In this document: piece by piece, positions 42,718 to 51,991 of the stretch
Layout: the number at the start of each line of letters is the position of its first letter
Numbering within the stretch: the first letter of the stretch is position 1
Assembly: GCA_963787135.1 (NCBI GenBank)
Contig: CAWBBW010000018.1
Span: forward strand, 1 to 64,000
DNA length: 64,000 nucleotides
Source: Roseiarcus sp963787135
GTDB taxonomy: Bacteria > Pseudomonadota > Alphaproteobacteria > Rhizobiales > Beijerinckiaceae
Direction: 5' to 3'
Translations under genes and position numbers: made by a program
Notes under the pieces: model-generated
The model's input: the letters and a program-made list of their open reading frames with translations, nothing else
Databases searched by the model: none
What the model was told of the DNA's origin: nothing

Positions 42718-43827
42718 ATGCGCACTCTTGTGCTTTTGTCGCTGGCGGGGTGCGCCCTGTCGGCGCTGACCGCGACGGCCCGCGCTCAAGACATCACCAT
42801 CGCCGTCGCCGGACCGATGACCGGCCCTGTCGCCTCGATCGGCGAACAGATGAAGCGGGGAGCCGAGACCGCGGCCGCCGCGATCAACGACGCGGGCGGC
42901 GTCAACGGGCGCAAGATCAAGATCGTCGTCGAGGACGACGCCTGCGATCCGAAGCAGGCGGTCGCCATAGCCAATCTGATTGTCGGTCAGCAGATCAAGT
43001 TCGTCGACGGCCACGCCTGCTCGGGATCCTCGATCCCGGCGTCGGACATCTACGCCGACAACAACGTGCTGATGATGAGCCCCGCCTCGTCGAATCCGGC
43101 CCTGACCGAAAAGGGCCACCCGACGATCATGCGCCTCTATGGGCGGGACGACGCGCAGGGCGCGTTCATCGCACCCTGGATCGCCACCGAATACAAGGGC
43201 AAGAAGATCGCCATTCTGCACGACAAGTCGGCCTACGGCAAAGGGCTCGCCTCCGTCGTGAAGGACAAGCTCAACGCCGCCGGGGTGACGGAAATTCTGT
43301 TCGAGGGCATCAACCCGGGCGAGAAGGATTACACCGCGATCATCACCAAGCTGAAGGGCGCCGGCGCCGAGTTCGTCTATTTCGGCGGCTACCACACCGA
43401 AGCGGGCCTCCTGCTGCGGCAGGCAGCCGACCAGGGCTACAAGCTCAACCTGATGACGGGCGACAGCATCGCGACCTCCGAGTTCTGGCAGATCTCGGGG
43501 CCCGCCGGCGAAGGCACGCTCTTCACCTTCCCGACCGATCCGCGCCGGTCGCCGAGCGCCGAGCATGCGCTCGAGCAGTTCAAGGCGCAGGGCTTCGATC
43601 CTGAAGGCTTCACCCTGTTCAGCTACGGCGTTATCCAGGCGATCGCCGACGGCATCAGGAAGGCCGGCTCCGACGATCCGAAGGCGGTCGCCAGGGCGCT
43701 CGAGAGCGGAGAGGCAGTCGAGACCGTGATGGGCCCGGTCAAGTTTGACGGCAAGGGCGACATCAAGGACCCGCGCTACGACATCAACATGTGGACGGCG
43801 GGCAAGTACGCCCCGATCGCCAAGTAG
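42718..43827 (+). CDS. Branched-chain amino-acid-type ABC substrate-binding protein
   Basis: About 369 residues. Signal peptide MRTLVLLSLAGCALSALTATARAQ, then a LivJ-like periplasmic-binding fold: DITIAVAGPMTGPVASIGEQMKRGAETAAAAINDAGGVNGRKIKIVVEDDACDPKQAVAIANLIV, GHACSGSSIPASDIYADNNVLMMSPASSNP, DKSAYGKGLASVVKDKL. ATG 42718 has AGGGAGGAA upstream. No permease or ATPase genes accompany it, so it is an orphan binding protein, followed by a strong terminator. Confidence 0.92.
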   Translation: MRTLVLLSLAGCALSALTATARAQDITIAVAGPMTGPVASIGEQMKRGAETAAAAINDAGGVNGRKIKIVVEDDACDPKQAVAIANLIVGQQIKFVDGHACSGSSIPASDIYADNNVLMMSPASSNPALTEKGHPTIMRLYGRDDAQGAFIAPWIATEYKGKKIAILHDKSAYGKGLASVVKDKLNAAGVTEILFEGINPGEKDYTAIITKLKGAGAEFVYFGGYHTEAGLLLRQAADQGYKLNLMTGDSIATSEFWQISGPAGEGTLFTFPTDPRRSPSAEHALEQFKAQGFDPEGFTLFSYGVIQAIADGIRKAGSDDPKAVARALESGEAVETVMGPVKFDGKGDIKDPRYDINMWTAGKYAPIAK

Positions 43828-43834
43828 GCGGCGG

Positions 43835-43866
43835 AGCGCTGCGGCTCCCCGCCGCAGCGCTTCTTT
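43835..43866 (+). terminator. Rho-independent terminator after the binding-protein gene
   Basis: Perfect 11-bp stem AGCGCTGCGGC / GCCGCAGCGCT with a five-base loop and a TCTTT tail. It overlaps the end of the convergent NTF2-like gene by two bases. Confidence 0.85.
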
Positions 43867-44266
43867 ATCCCGAGCCGGCTCCCGGCTCGTCAAGGAATCC
43901 TCCGGTCGGGGCGGGATGTGGGAGCGACCAGCCGAAATAGACCTCGGCCTCGACGAGCTGGCCCTTTCGAACCGTCAAGACTTCGGTATTGCGAAAAGTT
44001 CGCCCCTGCTCGCTGCGCGCTTCGTAAGTCACATAGACGCGATCGCCCTCCTGCACCATGGCGATGAAGGCGTAGCCGGCAATCCAGCGGCTGTTCGGCC
44101 AACACCGCTCGAAATAAGTCCGGCGGTCGATGCGGTTGTCCAGCGGACTGGTGAAATGAAAGTCTCCGGCGATCAATCGCTCGATCGCCGCCCGATCCTT
44201 CTCGACAAAGGCGCGATAGCATCGCCTCGCGACGGACTCCGGATCGTCATCGCGCTCAAGAGCCAT
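43865..44266 (-). CDS. Nuclear transport factor 2-like (SnoaL-type) protein
   Basis: 133 residues with the fold pattern of SnoaL/NTF2-like proteins: VARRCYRAFVEKDRAAIERLIAGDFHFTSPLDNRIDRRTYFERCWP, then IAMVQEGDRVYVTYEARSEQGRTFRNTEVLTVRKGQLVEAEVYFGW. ATG 44266 follows GGAGGTCCGC. The family includes small isomerases and proteins of unknown role. The SDR genes upstream on the same strand are a possible metabolic context. Confidence 0.8.
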   Translation of the reverse strand: MALERDDDPESVARRCYRAFVEKDRAAIERLIAGDFHFTSPLDNRIDRRTYFERCWPNSRWIAGYAFIAMVQEGDRVYVTYEARSEQGRTFRNTEVLTVRKGQLVEAEVYFGWSLPHPAPTGGFLDEPGAGSG

Positions 44267-44327
44267 GCGGACCTCCTTTCGCGGGTGACATAGGCGCCTC
44301 TTCGGGCGGAATTGCGGACCTCGCGCA

Positions 44328-45017
44328 TCACCACGGAACCGCGCGGCCGTCGCGGAAGAAACCGCCGGACGGGCCTTCGTCGGGCAGCGTCGCCGCCCAG
44401 ACGACGCCCGCGGCCCCGTCGCGCACGGGGCGGCCGCCGCCGCCCATGTCGGTCGCCACCCAGCCGGGACAGATGCTGTTGACCAGCACGCCGCTTCCCG
44501 CGAGCTCCCCCGCCAGCAATCGTGTGAGCGCGTTGAGCGCCGCCTTGGAAGCGCTGTAGCCGGGCGGATCTCGCCGCATCGAGGCGAGGCTCGCGGCGCC
44601 GCTGCTGACATTGACGATCCGGCCCCACCGGCGCGCGCGCATGCCTGGCGCACAGGCTTGCGCCATCGCCCAGGCGCCGAAGAGATTGGTTTCGAACGTC
44701 CGCCGCACACGCGCGAGATCTGCCGAGAGCGGCGTCTGATCCGTGTCGTAGTCGACGCCTGCGTTGTTCACCAGCACGTCGACCGATTCGAGCCGGTCGC
44801 CGAGCGCCCGGATGCTGGTTTGGTCCGTCACGTCCAAAGCGACGGCTTCGACGCTGAGCCCCTGGCGAATGAGCGCCCGCGCCGCTGCCTCGCCCTTCGC
44901 GCGATCGCGGGCGCCGAGGAGAACGCGCATTCCGGCCTCGGCAAGCTGGCGGCTGACCTCGAAGCCGATGCCGCGATTGGCGCCGGTGACGAGGGCGGTC
45001 GGAGTCGACGGCCGCAT
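44328..45017 (-). CDS. Short-chain dehydrogenase/reductase
   Basis: About 229 residues. TGANRGIGFEV (NAD(P) loop), LDVTDQTSIRAL, DVLVNNAG, the Ser of IVNVSSGAAS and YSASK (catalytic Tyr-Lys) are complete. ICPGWVATDMGGGGRPVRDGAAGVVW is the usual end of carbonyl-reductase-like members. It lies eight bases after another SDR gene, so both are probably co-transcribed. Substrate unknown. Confidence 0.88.
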   Translation of the reverse strand: MRPSTPTALVTGANRGIGFEVSRQLAEAGMRVLLGARDRAKGEAAARALIRQGLSVEAVALDVTDQTSIRALGDRLESVDVLVNNAGVDYDTDQTPLSADLARVRRTFETNLFGAWAMAQACAPGMRARRWGRIVNVSSGAASLASMRRDPPGYSASKAALNALTRLLAGELAGSGVLVNSICPGWVATDMGGGGRPVRDGAAGVVWAATLPDEGPSGGFFRDGRAVPW

Positions 45018-45025
45018 GGCGCGCC

Positions 45026-45883
45026 TCAGCCGCCGACCGACCTTACCTGAGCGCCGGCATAGGCGGTCGCTTCTCCAGCCGAACGCCAGCGCTCGAGCTC
45101 GGCCACAAATTCCGCGTGCTTCCTTTCCCATGCGCCGATCGCATCAGCGCCGAGCAGCAGGCGCAGCGGCGGATCGTCGCTTTCGACCGTCGCGATCATG
45201 ACCTCCGCCGCCTTGGCGGGGTCGCCGGGCTGCTGGCCGTCGCCGCCGTAGAGGTAGGCTTCGAGCGGTTCGATGAGCGGCCGATAGGCGTCGAGACGGC
45301 GCTCGGGCCGCATGTTGACCGGGCCTGCGAACTCGGTCCGGAATGCGCCGGGCTCGACGATCGTCACCCGGACGCCGAACGGCTTCACCTCGTCGCGCAA
45401 CGCCTCGCTCCAGCCTTCCAGCGCGAATTTCGAGGCGCAGTAGGGGCCGAACCCGCCGATGGCGAGGAGCCCGCCGATGCTGGTGAGCTGGAGGATGTGT
45501 CCGCCCGATTGCGCGCGCATCGCTGGCAGCACGAGGCGCGTCAACTCCGCCGCGGCGAAAAAGTTGACATCCATCTGCTCGCGCAACTGCTGCGGCGAAA
45601 ACTCCTCGACCGCGCCGAGCGAGCCGCGCCCCGCGATGTTCGCCAGGACGTCGATGCGCCCGAAACGGTCGAGCGCTGCCTCGACGGCTGCCTCGCGCGC
45701 CTCGGCGTCGGTTACATCGAGCCCGACGGACAGGGCCGACTGCGGGTAGGGCGCCGCCACGGATTCGAGGGCCGCAATCCTGCGCGCCGCAAGGACAGCG
45801 CCGTCCCCGCGCCGGAGAACCGCTTCGGCCAATGCGCGGCCGAAGCCGCTCGAAGCTCCAGTGATGAACCAGACCCGCTGCAT
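45026..45883 (-). CDS. Short-chain dehydrogenase/reductase
   Basis: About 285 residues. TGASSGFGRALAEA, GLDVTDAEAREAAV, IDVLANIAGRGSLG, LQLTSIGGL (Ser) and YCASKFALEGWSEAL (Tyr-Lys), with the typical oxidoreductase tail EPGAFRTEFAGP. ATG 45883 is the family-like start; the frame is open a further 63 codons without SDR similarity. Paired with the SDR downstream. Confidence 0.88.
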   Translation of the reverse strand: MQRVWFITGASSGFGRALAEAVLRRGDGAVLAARRIAALESVAAPYPQSALSVGLDVTDAEAREAAVEAALDRFGRIDVLANIAGRGSLGAVEEFSPQQLREQMDVNFFAAAELTRLVLPAMRAQSGGHILQLTSIGGLLAIGGFGPYCASKFALEGWSEALRDEVKPFGVRVTIVEPGAFRTEFAGPVNMRPERRLDAYRPLIEPLEAYLYGGDGQQPGDPAKAAEVMIATVESDDPPLRLLLGADAIGAWERKHAEFVAELERWRSAGEATAYAGAQVRSVGG

Positions 45884-46086
45884 CGTCGCCTCTGGGTTCC
45901 GCGGCGCACCATGCGACGCGTCAGCGTTTAGTCTGCTGCGGGCTGAAAACGTGTCAAGCTCGAGCCGTCCGCGTCCTTGTGATACGATCCCGTGTCCACC
46001 GGCTCTGCCGGGGACGCCCTGGGACGGAACATAGCCCGAGCTGACGGCGTTTAACGTCGCCACGTCATTCACAAAAAGAGGTTCAG

Positions 46087-46572
46087 ATGGCCGATCAAAA
46101 ATCTATTGCGGCGGGGGAAACAGTGTCGCGGGACGCCCTCGCGGGGCTCCTGAACGAGGACCTCGCCCGGGAGTACCAGGCGATCATCGCTTATGTCGTC
46201 TATTCGCAGGTGCTGAAGGGCGCCGAGTTCATGAACATTGCGGATCAGCTGGAACTGCATGCGCAGCAGGAGTTGAAGCACGCGCTGATCATCTCGCGGC
46301 AAATCGATTATCTCGGCAAGATGCCTACGGTAACGCCGAAGCCTGTCAAGACGTCGGAGAACGCGCGCGAAATGCTGCGCTTCGATCTCGACAACGAAAA
46401 CGAGACGATCCGCAACTACCGCGAGCGGGTGCGGCAATGCGAAGCGCTCGGCGAATACGCCATGGCCGAGCAGATCCGCCAGATCCTGGTCGAGGAGCAG
46501 GATCACCAGATCGACCTGGCGACGGCGCTCGGCGAGGACGTCCCCGATCTGAGCGTACGCCCCAAAAAATAG
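46087..46572 (+). CDS. Ferritin-like / bacterioferritin-type protein
   Basis: 161 residues predicted as a four-helix bundle with di-iron ligands: LLNEDLAREYQAIIAYVVYSQV (Glu), DQLELHAQQELKHALIISRQIDYL (ExxH), MLRFDLDNENETIRNYRERV (Glu) and IRQILVEEQDHQIDLATALG (ExxxH-like). It lacks the heme-ligand methionine pattern I would expect of classical Bfr, so a non-heme ferritin-like or Dps-like role is likely. It stands alone. Confidence 0.82.
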   Translation: MADQKSIAAGETVSRDALAGLLNEDLAREYQAIIAYVVYSQVLKGAEFMNIADQLELHAQQELKHALIISRQIDYLGKMPTVTPKPVKTSENAREMLRFDLDNENETIRNYRERVRQCEALGEYAMAEQIRQILVEEQDHQIDLATALGEDVPDLSVRPKK

Positions 46573-46698
46573 AAGCCGGGACTCATAGGAGCCAAGACTT
46601 GCGCTTTCGACGGCGCTCCGGCAGGCTTGATGGCGGCTTGATCAATTGGCATGACGGGACTGCCGCCGATCTCGTGCGGCGTCCAGCGCGAGAGCCGC

Positions 46699-47592
46699 AT
46701 GATGCCTGTTTTCGTCACCCGCCGGTTTGTCGTTCTTGGCGTCGCTGTGACAGCGGCAGCCGGACGCGCTCGCGCGGGCTCCTCCTCGCTGGAGGACCGC
46801 ATCGGACACGCAAACGATCGTATCGCCGCGATCGAAAAGCGCGAAGGCGGGCGGCTCGGCGTCGCGGTGCTCGACGCCGGGGGTGGACCCACGCTCGCGT
46901 ATCGCGCCGGCGAGCGCTTCCCGATGTGCAGCACGTTCAAGCTCCTGGCCGCCGCTGCCGTGCTCAAGCGCGTCGATGAGGGCAAGGAGAAGCTCGACCG
47001 GGTGATCCCCTACGGGCCGGGCGATCTCCTTGAATACGCGCCGGTCACGAAGGCGCATGTCGCGGACGGCGGGATGACGCTCGGCGATCTTTGCGCCGCC
47101 GCGATCGACTGGAGCGACAACACCGCCGCCAATCTGGTTCTCGACGCCATCGGCGGACCTCAAGGCTTCACCGCATTCGTGCGTTCGATCGGCGATTCCA
47201 CGACCAGGCTCGACCGCAACGAGCCCACTCTCAACACCGCCGTTCCGGGGGACGAGCGCGACACGACAACGCCGCAGGCGATGGCCGAGAGCGTGCAGAA
47301 AGTGCTGCTCGGAAACGTACTCTCCGAGGGTTCGCGCGCGCAGCTCGAGGCCTGGCTGATCGGCGACAAGGTTGGCGACAAGCGGCTGCGCGCAGGGCTT
47401 CCATCGTCCTGGGGCGTCGGCGACAAGACCGGCAGCGGCGATCACGGCACGGCGAATGTGATCGCGATCCTCCGCCCGCCCGGCCGGGCCCCGCTCATCG
47501 CCGCCGTCTATTACACCGAATCCGACGCCTCGATGGACGCGCGCAACGCGGTCCACAAGGAGATCGGCGGGATTATCGCGGAGACGTTTTGA
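46699..47592 (+). CDS. bla: Class A beta-lactamase
   Basis: About 297 residues. Signal MMPVFVTRRFVVLGVAVTAAAGRARA with a TRRF pair that may be Tat-type. All active-site motifs are present: STFK (nucleophile Ser near 79), SDN, the omega-loop RLDRNEPTLN with the general-base Glu, and KTG in VGDKTGSGDHGT. Acts in the periplasm, hydrolysing beta-lactam rings. ATG 46699 or 46702 (one codon later) are both possible. No mobile element or regulator flanks it, so it is probably an intrinsic chromosomal gene. The spectrum cannot be predicted from this. Confidence 0.93.
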   Translation: MMPVFVTRRFVVLGVAVTAAAGRARAGSSSLEDRIGHANDRIAAIEKREGGRLGVAVLDAGGGPTLAYRAGERFPMCSTFKLLAAAAVLKRVDEGKEKLDRVIPYGPGDLLEYAPVTKAHVADGGMTLGDLCAAAIDWSDNTAANLVLDAIGGPQGFTAFVRSIGDSTTRLDRNEPTLNTAVPGDERDTTTPQAMAESVQKVLLGNVLSEGSRAQLEAWLIGDKVGDKRLRAGLPSSWGVGDKTGSGDHGTANVIAILRPPGRAPLIAAVYYTESDASMDARNAVHKEIGGIIAETF

Positions 47593-47604
47593 CTTGAAAC
47601 GCCT

Positions 47605-48672
47605 TCATGGCCGCACGACGACGACCTCGAGATTGCTCGCCACGGCGGCCGCCTCCATCGCCTCGCGAAGGGCGTCGAGCGCAAAGACGCGCGGCTTGAT
47701 CGCGCCAAGGTCGAGAAGGCCTGCGCGGACAAGTTCGATCAGGCGCCGGTAAGCGCTCGCCGGATACATGAACTGGCCGAGGATTTCCCAGCCGTTGAGC
47801 ATGACGGTCGTATAGGGCACGGGCAGGTCGACCGTCATGCTGCCCATCAGCACGAGCCGGCCGTTTCGCTTGAGGCTCGTCAGCGCAGCAAGGGTCGAGC
47901 GGGGATCGCCGGCGCCGCCGACCATGTCGAAGGCGAGATGCGCGCCGCCAGCCGAAGCCGCGAGGATCGCTTTCGCGTCTGCCGCGACGTCCCCGCTCAG
48001 GGCGACCGTTCGAACGCGCGGACCTGCGGCGGCGGCGACGACGTCGAGCGCGGAAGCGTTGCGTCCGGCGGCGATGACGCGCGCAGCTCCCATCGCGACG
48101 CCAAGCAGCACGGCCGCCGTCCCATAAGCGCCGGTCGCGCCGTTGACGATTAGCGTCTCGCCCGCCGCGAGGCGCCCGCGAAGGAGCCCGCCGTAGGGAA
48201 CGATGAAGCGGCTGATGCTTGCGAGATCAGCAGCGTCGAGAGCGTCGAGCCCATCGAGCGGGGTGACCGCCTCGACCGGCGCGAGCGCATAGTCGGCGAG
48301 CGTCCCGTCGGGCCAATCGGCGAGCATCGGCGCCGCGCCGGGGCCGGCAGTGAGGCCGATGAGCACCTGCGGCGGATCGCCGACATTCTCGCGCGCGACG
48401 AAGTGCGACGAGACGACGACGCGCTGGCCAGGCTTGAGCGTCCAGACGTCGCGCCCGACCGCCTCCACCGTTCCGATCGCGTTGGTGCCGATCGTGAACG
48501 GCCCCGCGGGCGGATTGTAGAAGGGAAGTTTTCCTTCGACGTAAGCCTTGAGATAGGACATCAACGCCGACGCCTCGACCCGCACCAGCACGCTGCCAGG
48601 GCGCGGTTCGGGGACGGGGATATCTTCGAGGCTGAGGCGGCCGCCGAGCTTTTCCAGACGCCAGGCTTTCAT
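47605..48672 (-). CDS. Zinc-independent-looking alcohol dehydrogenase/quinone reductase family protein (MDR)
   Basis: 355 residues of the medium-chain dehydrogenase family. GroES-like N-terminal domain (MKAWRLEKLGGRLSLEDIPVPEPRPGSVLVRVEASALMSYLKAYVEGKLPFY, TNAIGTVEAVGRDVWTLKPGQRV), then the Rossmann part (LIVNGATGAYGTAAVLLGVAMGAARVIAAGRN, FDMVGGAGDPRSTLAAL). Cysteine ligands of the structural zinc are missing. Its ATG overlaps the stop of the ankyrin gene upstream by one base (TGATG), implying coupled translation. Substrate unknown. Confidence 0.86.
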   Translation of the reverse strand: MKAWRLEKLGGRLSLEDIPVPEPRPGSVLVRVEASALMSYLKAYVEGKLPFYNPPAGPFTIGTNAIGTVEAVGRDVWTLKPGQRVVVSSHFVARENVGDPPQVLIGLTAGPGAAPMLADWPDGTLADYALAPVEAVTPLDGLDALDAADLASISRFIVPYGGLLRGRLAAGETLIVNGATGAYGTAAVLLGVAMGAARVIAAGRNASALDVVAAAAGPRVRTVALSGDVAADAKAILAASAGGAHLAFDMVGGAGDPRSTLAALTSLKRNGRLVLMGSMTVDLPVPYTTVMLNGWEILGQFMYPASAYRRLIELVRAGLLDLGAIKPRVFALDALREAMEAAAVASNLEVVVVRP

Positions 48673-49337
48673 CAGCTCTGCCTGTCGAATGTGGTCCGCC
48701 GCCCCAGCGCGTCGAGGCGTTCGATGACGCTCCACGGGAGGCGGCGCGCTCTCGCGATATCGACCGCGTCGCGGCCGCGGTAATCCGCGATCGTCGGGTC
48801 GGCGCCGGCTTCGATCAGCACGTCCAGGGTCTTCAGCCGCTGGAGTCGCGCTGCATAAAGGATCGGCGTCTCGCCGTGCGCCCGGAGATTGAGCTTCGGC
48901 TTCTGCTTCAAGAGTTCGCGGCACATCGCGTCGTCGTCGCGCCAGACCACGGCCCATAATGACGTGCTTGCGTCCGCGCCCTGCGCCAGCAGGAACCGCG
49001 CGAGCGGAGGGTTCTCGCCGCGCGCGAGCGCATACCAGAGCGGGGTGGCGCGAAAGTCGCCCTCGTCCTTGTCCATCGGCGCGACCTGCTCCAGATCGGC
49101 GCCGGCCTTGAGAAGTGTGGCGACCGTCTCGGTCCCATCGGACTCGTTGAGCCCCGGGACGCCCGGCCGCACCGAACAGGCCCGATGCAAGAGCGAGCGC
49201 CCCTTGGCATCGACGGCGCCGACCAGGCCTGGCGCCGACGCGAGATACCCGCGAAGCGATGCGGCGTCCCACGTCCTGGCGGCATCGAAAGCAGCAGTCT
49301 TGGAGGGCCGCCTCACCGCCCCGAGGTCGCGGCTCAC
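48672..49337 (-). CDS. Ankyrin-repeat protein
   Basis: 221 residues with about four ankyrin-type repeats: GRSLLHRACSV...VATLLKAGADLEQV, TPLWYALARGENPPLARFLLAQGADAST, AHGETPILYAARLQRLKTLDVLIEAGADPTIADYRGRDAVDIARARR. No signal peptide, so a cytoplasmic protein-protein interaction module. GTG start overlaps the antitoxin stop (GTGA) and its own stop overlaps the MDR start, making the middle gene of a coupled three-gene chain. Confidence 0.84.
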   Translation of the reverse strand: MSRDLGAVRRPSKTAAFDAARTWDAASLRGYLASAPGLVGAVDAKGRSLLHRACSVRPGVPGLNESDGTETVATLLKAGADLEQVAPMDKDEGDFRATPLWYALARGENPPLARFLLAQGADASTSLWAVVWRDDDAMCRELLKQKPKLNLRAHGETPILYAARLQRLKTLDVLIEAGADPTIADYRGRDAVDIARARRLPWSVIERLDALGRRTTFDRQS

Positions 49338-49645
49338 TCCGCCTTGACCCTGGTGTTTCGCTCAGGCCGGCGGCGTTTTGGCGCCCGCAATCCGCGTTCA
49401 ATATATTCCCGGATCAGGCGTTGCGCCGGTATCCTTTCTCTCACCGCCTCGCTCCGGACGGCGTCCAGCAAGCTTCCCGGCAAACGCAAATGGATCGACG
49501 CATCCTTGACGAACCGCTCATAGCGGGCAAACCATTCGTCGCGCGGCAACGCGCCTGCGGCGAGGTCGTACTCGTCGAGATCAGCCGTATCGAGAAACGC
49601 GTCCAGTTTCTCGTCGCTGTCAAATCTGGGAAATGGCTTCTTCAT
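49334..49645 (-). CDS. BrnA/CopG-like antitoxin, no toxin adjacent
   Basis: 103 residues. The N-terminal acidic part (FDSDEKLDAFLDTADLDEYDL) is followed by a short basic DNA-binding-like C-terminus: ASIHLRLPGSLLDAVRSEAVRERIPAQRLIREYIERGL, the ribbon-helix-helix pattern of CopG/BrnA antitoxins. No BrnT-type toxin frame exists upstream (49646-49917 holds a repeat and the helicase end) or downstream. It may have lost its toxin or serve as a stand-alone regulator of the ankyrin/oxidoreductase genes with which it is translationally coupled. Confidence 0.75.
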   Translation of the reverse strand: MKKPFPRFDSDEKLDAFLDTADLDEYDLAAGALPRDEWFARYERFVKDASIHLRLPGSLLDAVRSEAVRERIPAQRLIREYIERGLRAPKRRRPERNTRVKAE

Positions 49646-49715
49646 TCGCCCCGTTGCCTGTGTCCGTAGCGGGCGCTGATCGGCCGACTAGATGCGCGTT
49701 GCGATCAAGGCAAGC

Positions 49716-49807
49716 CGTCATTGCGAGGAGCGCAGCGACGAAGCAATCCAGTGATCGAGGGGCTGCGCCGGTCGCCCCTGGATTGCTTCGCTGCGCTCGC
49801 AATGACG
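49716..49807. repeat. Dispersed inverted repeat (family C)
   Basis: Arms CGTCATTGCGAGGAGCGCAG...GAAGCAATCCAG and CTGGATTGCTTC...CTGCGCTCGCAATGACG enclose a short centre (TGATCGAGGGGCTGCGCCGGTCGCCC), about 92 bases in all and able to form a long hairpin. This CGTCATTGCGAGGAGCG...GAAGCAATCC word is a widely dispersed intergenic repeat in Alphaproteobacteria. Confidence 0.85.
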
Positions 49808-49917
49808 ATAATAGACCGATTGGAGCGGAACCAGGCTGGAGCACTTCTCGCGGTTGCCGTCGTCCCAGTCGAACCTCGTCATGTGTACACAAACCGGGAT
49901 GCAAAGTCAATGAAAGG

Positions 49918-51991
49918 CTATCCCCGCCACATTCCTCGCATCCTTGCGGCGAGATCGACGCGCGGGCCATCAGCCGCCGCGCGCTGCGGCGCCGCCCCGG
50001 CCGCGGGCCAGGTCTCGCGCTCGAAATGCTTCAGCAGCGGCGAGGGAATGAATCGGGTCCGGCTGGCGAAGACGCTGCGGTCGCCGTTTTTTGGCTGGCC
50101 GTGGACATAGAAGCGCTGGGGGACGACAAGCGTCAGCTCGATCGCGGGCCCGCGTCATCGCGACATAGAGCAGGCGCCGCTCCTCCTCGATCTCGTCCGA
50201 CGATCCCGTCGCGAGGTCGGAGGGAATGCAGCCGTCGACGCAGTTCAGGACGAAGACCGAGCGCCATTCCTGCCCCTTGGCGGAATGGATGGTCGAGAGG
50301 ATGAGATAATCCTCGTCGCGAAGCGGCGGTCCGGCTTCGTCGCTGGTCGCGTCCGGCGGATCGAGCGTCAGTTCGCTTAAGAATCGATCGCGCGTGGCGA
50401 AGGAAGCCGCGATGCGCTCGAGCGCCTCGAGATCGCCGATCCGCATAAAAGCGTCGTCGTAGCGCGTCTCGATCAGAGGCGAGAGCCAGGCGACTGCGTC
50501 GGCAAGCTCGCCCGGCCATGGCGCGGCGCGCGAAGCGAGGCGGCGCATCAGGTCGGCGAAGGCGGCGAAGCCCACGCGCGCTTTTGCTGGCGGCGTCAGC
50601 GCCGACATCGCGGCAAAGCCGTCGTCGGCCGCCGCCGCGGCGACGATCGTCTCGGCGATCTTCGGGCCGACGCCCGGCAGAAGCTGGGCGACGCGGAAGC
50701 CCGCGATGCGGTCGCGCGGGTTTTCGGCAAAGCGCATCAGCGCGAGCGCGTCCTTGACGTGCGCGGCGTCGAGAAATTTGAGGCCGCCGAATTTGACGAA
50801 GGGGATGTTGCGCCTTGTCAGCTCGAGTTCGAGGGCAGCGCTGTGATGGGAAGCGCGAAACAGCACCGCCTGCGACTTGAGTGCGCCTCCCGCCTCGCGA
50901 TTGACGAGCACGCGGGTCGCGACATATCGCGCCTGATCGGCCTCCTCCGCCACCGTCACCAGCGAGGGCGGCGCGCCGGACGCGCGATCGCTCCAGAGGT
51001 CCTTGGCGTAACGCTCGGCTGCGAGCGCGATCACCGCATTGGCGGCGGAAAGGATCGCTTGAGTTGATCGGTAGTTGCGGTCGAGCGTCACGACCCGCGC
51101 CGGCGGATCGAAGGCGCGGGGAAAGTCGAGGATGTTGCGCACCGTCGCGGCGCGAAAGGAATAGATCGCCTGCGCGTCGTCGCCGACGACGGTGAGGCCC
51201 CGCCCTTTCGGCCTCAAGGCGAGCACGATCTCGCCCTGGAGCGCATTGGTGTCCTGGTATTCGTCGACCAGAAGATGGTCGAAGCGCGCGGCGACTTCGG
51301 CCGCGATGATGGGCTCCGCCAGCATCTGGGCGAAATAGAGCAGGAGGTCGTCGTAATCGAGCACGTTCTGGCGCTGCTTGGCTTCGACGTAAGAGGCGAA
51401 GAGCGCGCGAAGCGCGTCCTCATGCGCCGCGACCCAGGGAAACCATTTGCCGATCGTCTGGCCCAGGTCGCCGCGCGCGTTGACGACGCGCGAATAGATG
51501 GCGAGGCATGTCCCCTTGGTGGGAAAGCGCTCCTTCGTCTCGGTGAGGCCGGCCTCGTGCCGCGCCCAGTTCATCAGATCCGCGGAATCCTCGCGGTCGT
51601 GGATGGTGAATTGCGGATCGAGGCCAAGGCGCGGCGCATATTCGCGCAGGAGCCGGGCGCCGATCGCATGAAACGTGCCCGAATATGCGGGCGAAGCCGC
51701 CGCCGCGGCTTCCGGCGCAAGGCGGCGGGCGAGCAGCCGCTCGACGCGCCGGCCGAGCTCGGCTGCGGCGCGGCGCGAAAAGGTCGCCAGCATGATGCGC
51801 TTCGGATCGGCGCCGGCAAGGATCAGCGCCGCGACCCTGTGGGCCAGCATCGCCGTCTTGCCGGAGCCGGCGCCGGCGATGACGAGCAGCGGCCCGGGGC
51901 CGGCCGCCTCGCCGATCCCATGCTCGACCGCGAGCATCTGCTCGGGGTTGAGTTCGGCTGCGGGCGCCGAACAAATCAGGGCGAGCGACAT
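49918..51991 (-). pseudogene. UvrD/Rep-family superfamily I DNA helicase, one C-terminal frameshift
   Basis: From ATG 51991: Q-motif LNPEQMLAVEHG, Walker A VIAGAGSGKTAMLAHRVA, GTFHAIGARLLREYAPRLG, Walker B LLVDEYQDTN, VVGDDAQAIYSFRAA, DRNYRST, LSTIHSAKGQEWRSVFV and RRLLYVAMTRARD. Near 50140 the frame slips just after TRARD. Dropping one base restores ELTLVVPQRFYVHGQPKNGDRSVFASRTRFIPSPLLKHFE and a stop at 49918-49920, giving about 690 residues, the expected family end. It is probably an intact helicase for DNA repair or replication with a sequence error. The uncorrected frame runs to 49970. Confidence 0.87.

Noticed and set aside
49620..49970. 116-residue minus-strand frame upstream of the antitoxin as a possible toxin
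   Set aside because: Its centre is translated family C repeat, it has no toxin motif, and its 3' end runs out of frame into the antitoxin start.
49970..50140. Arg/Ala-rich C-terminal tail of the helicase in the uncorrected frame
   Set aside because: It is the product of a one-base slip; the corrected frame gives the conserved helicase end and stops at 49918.
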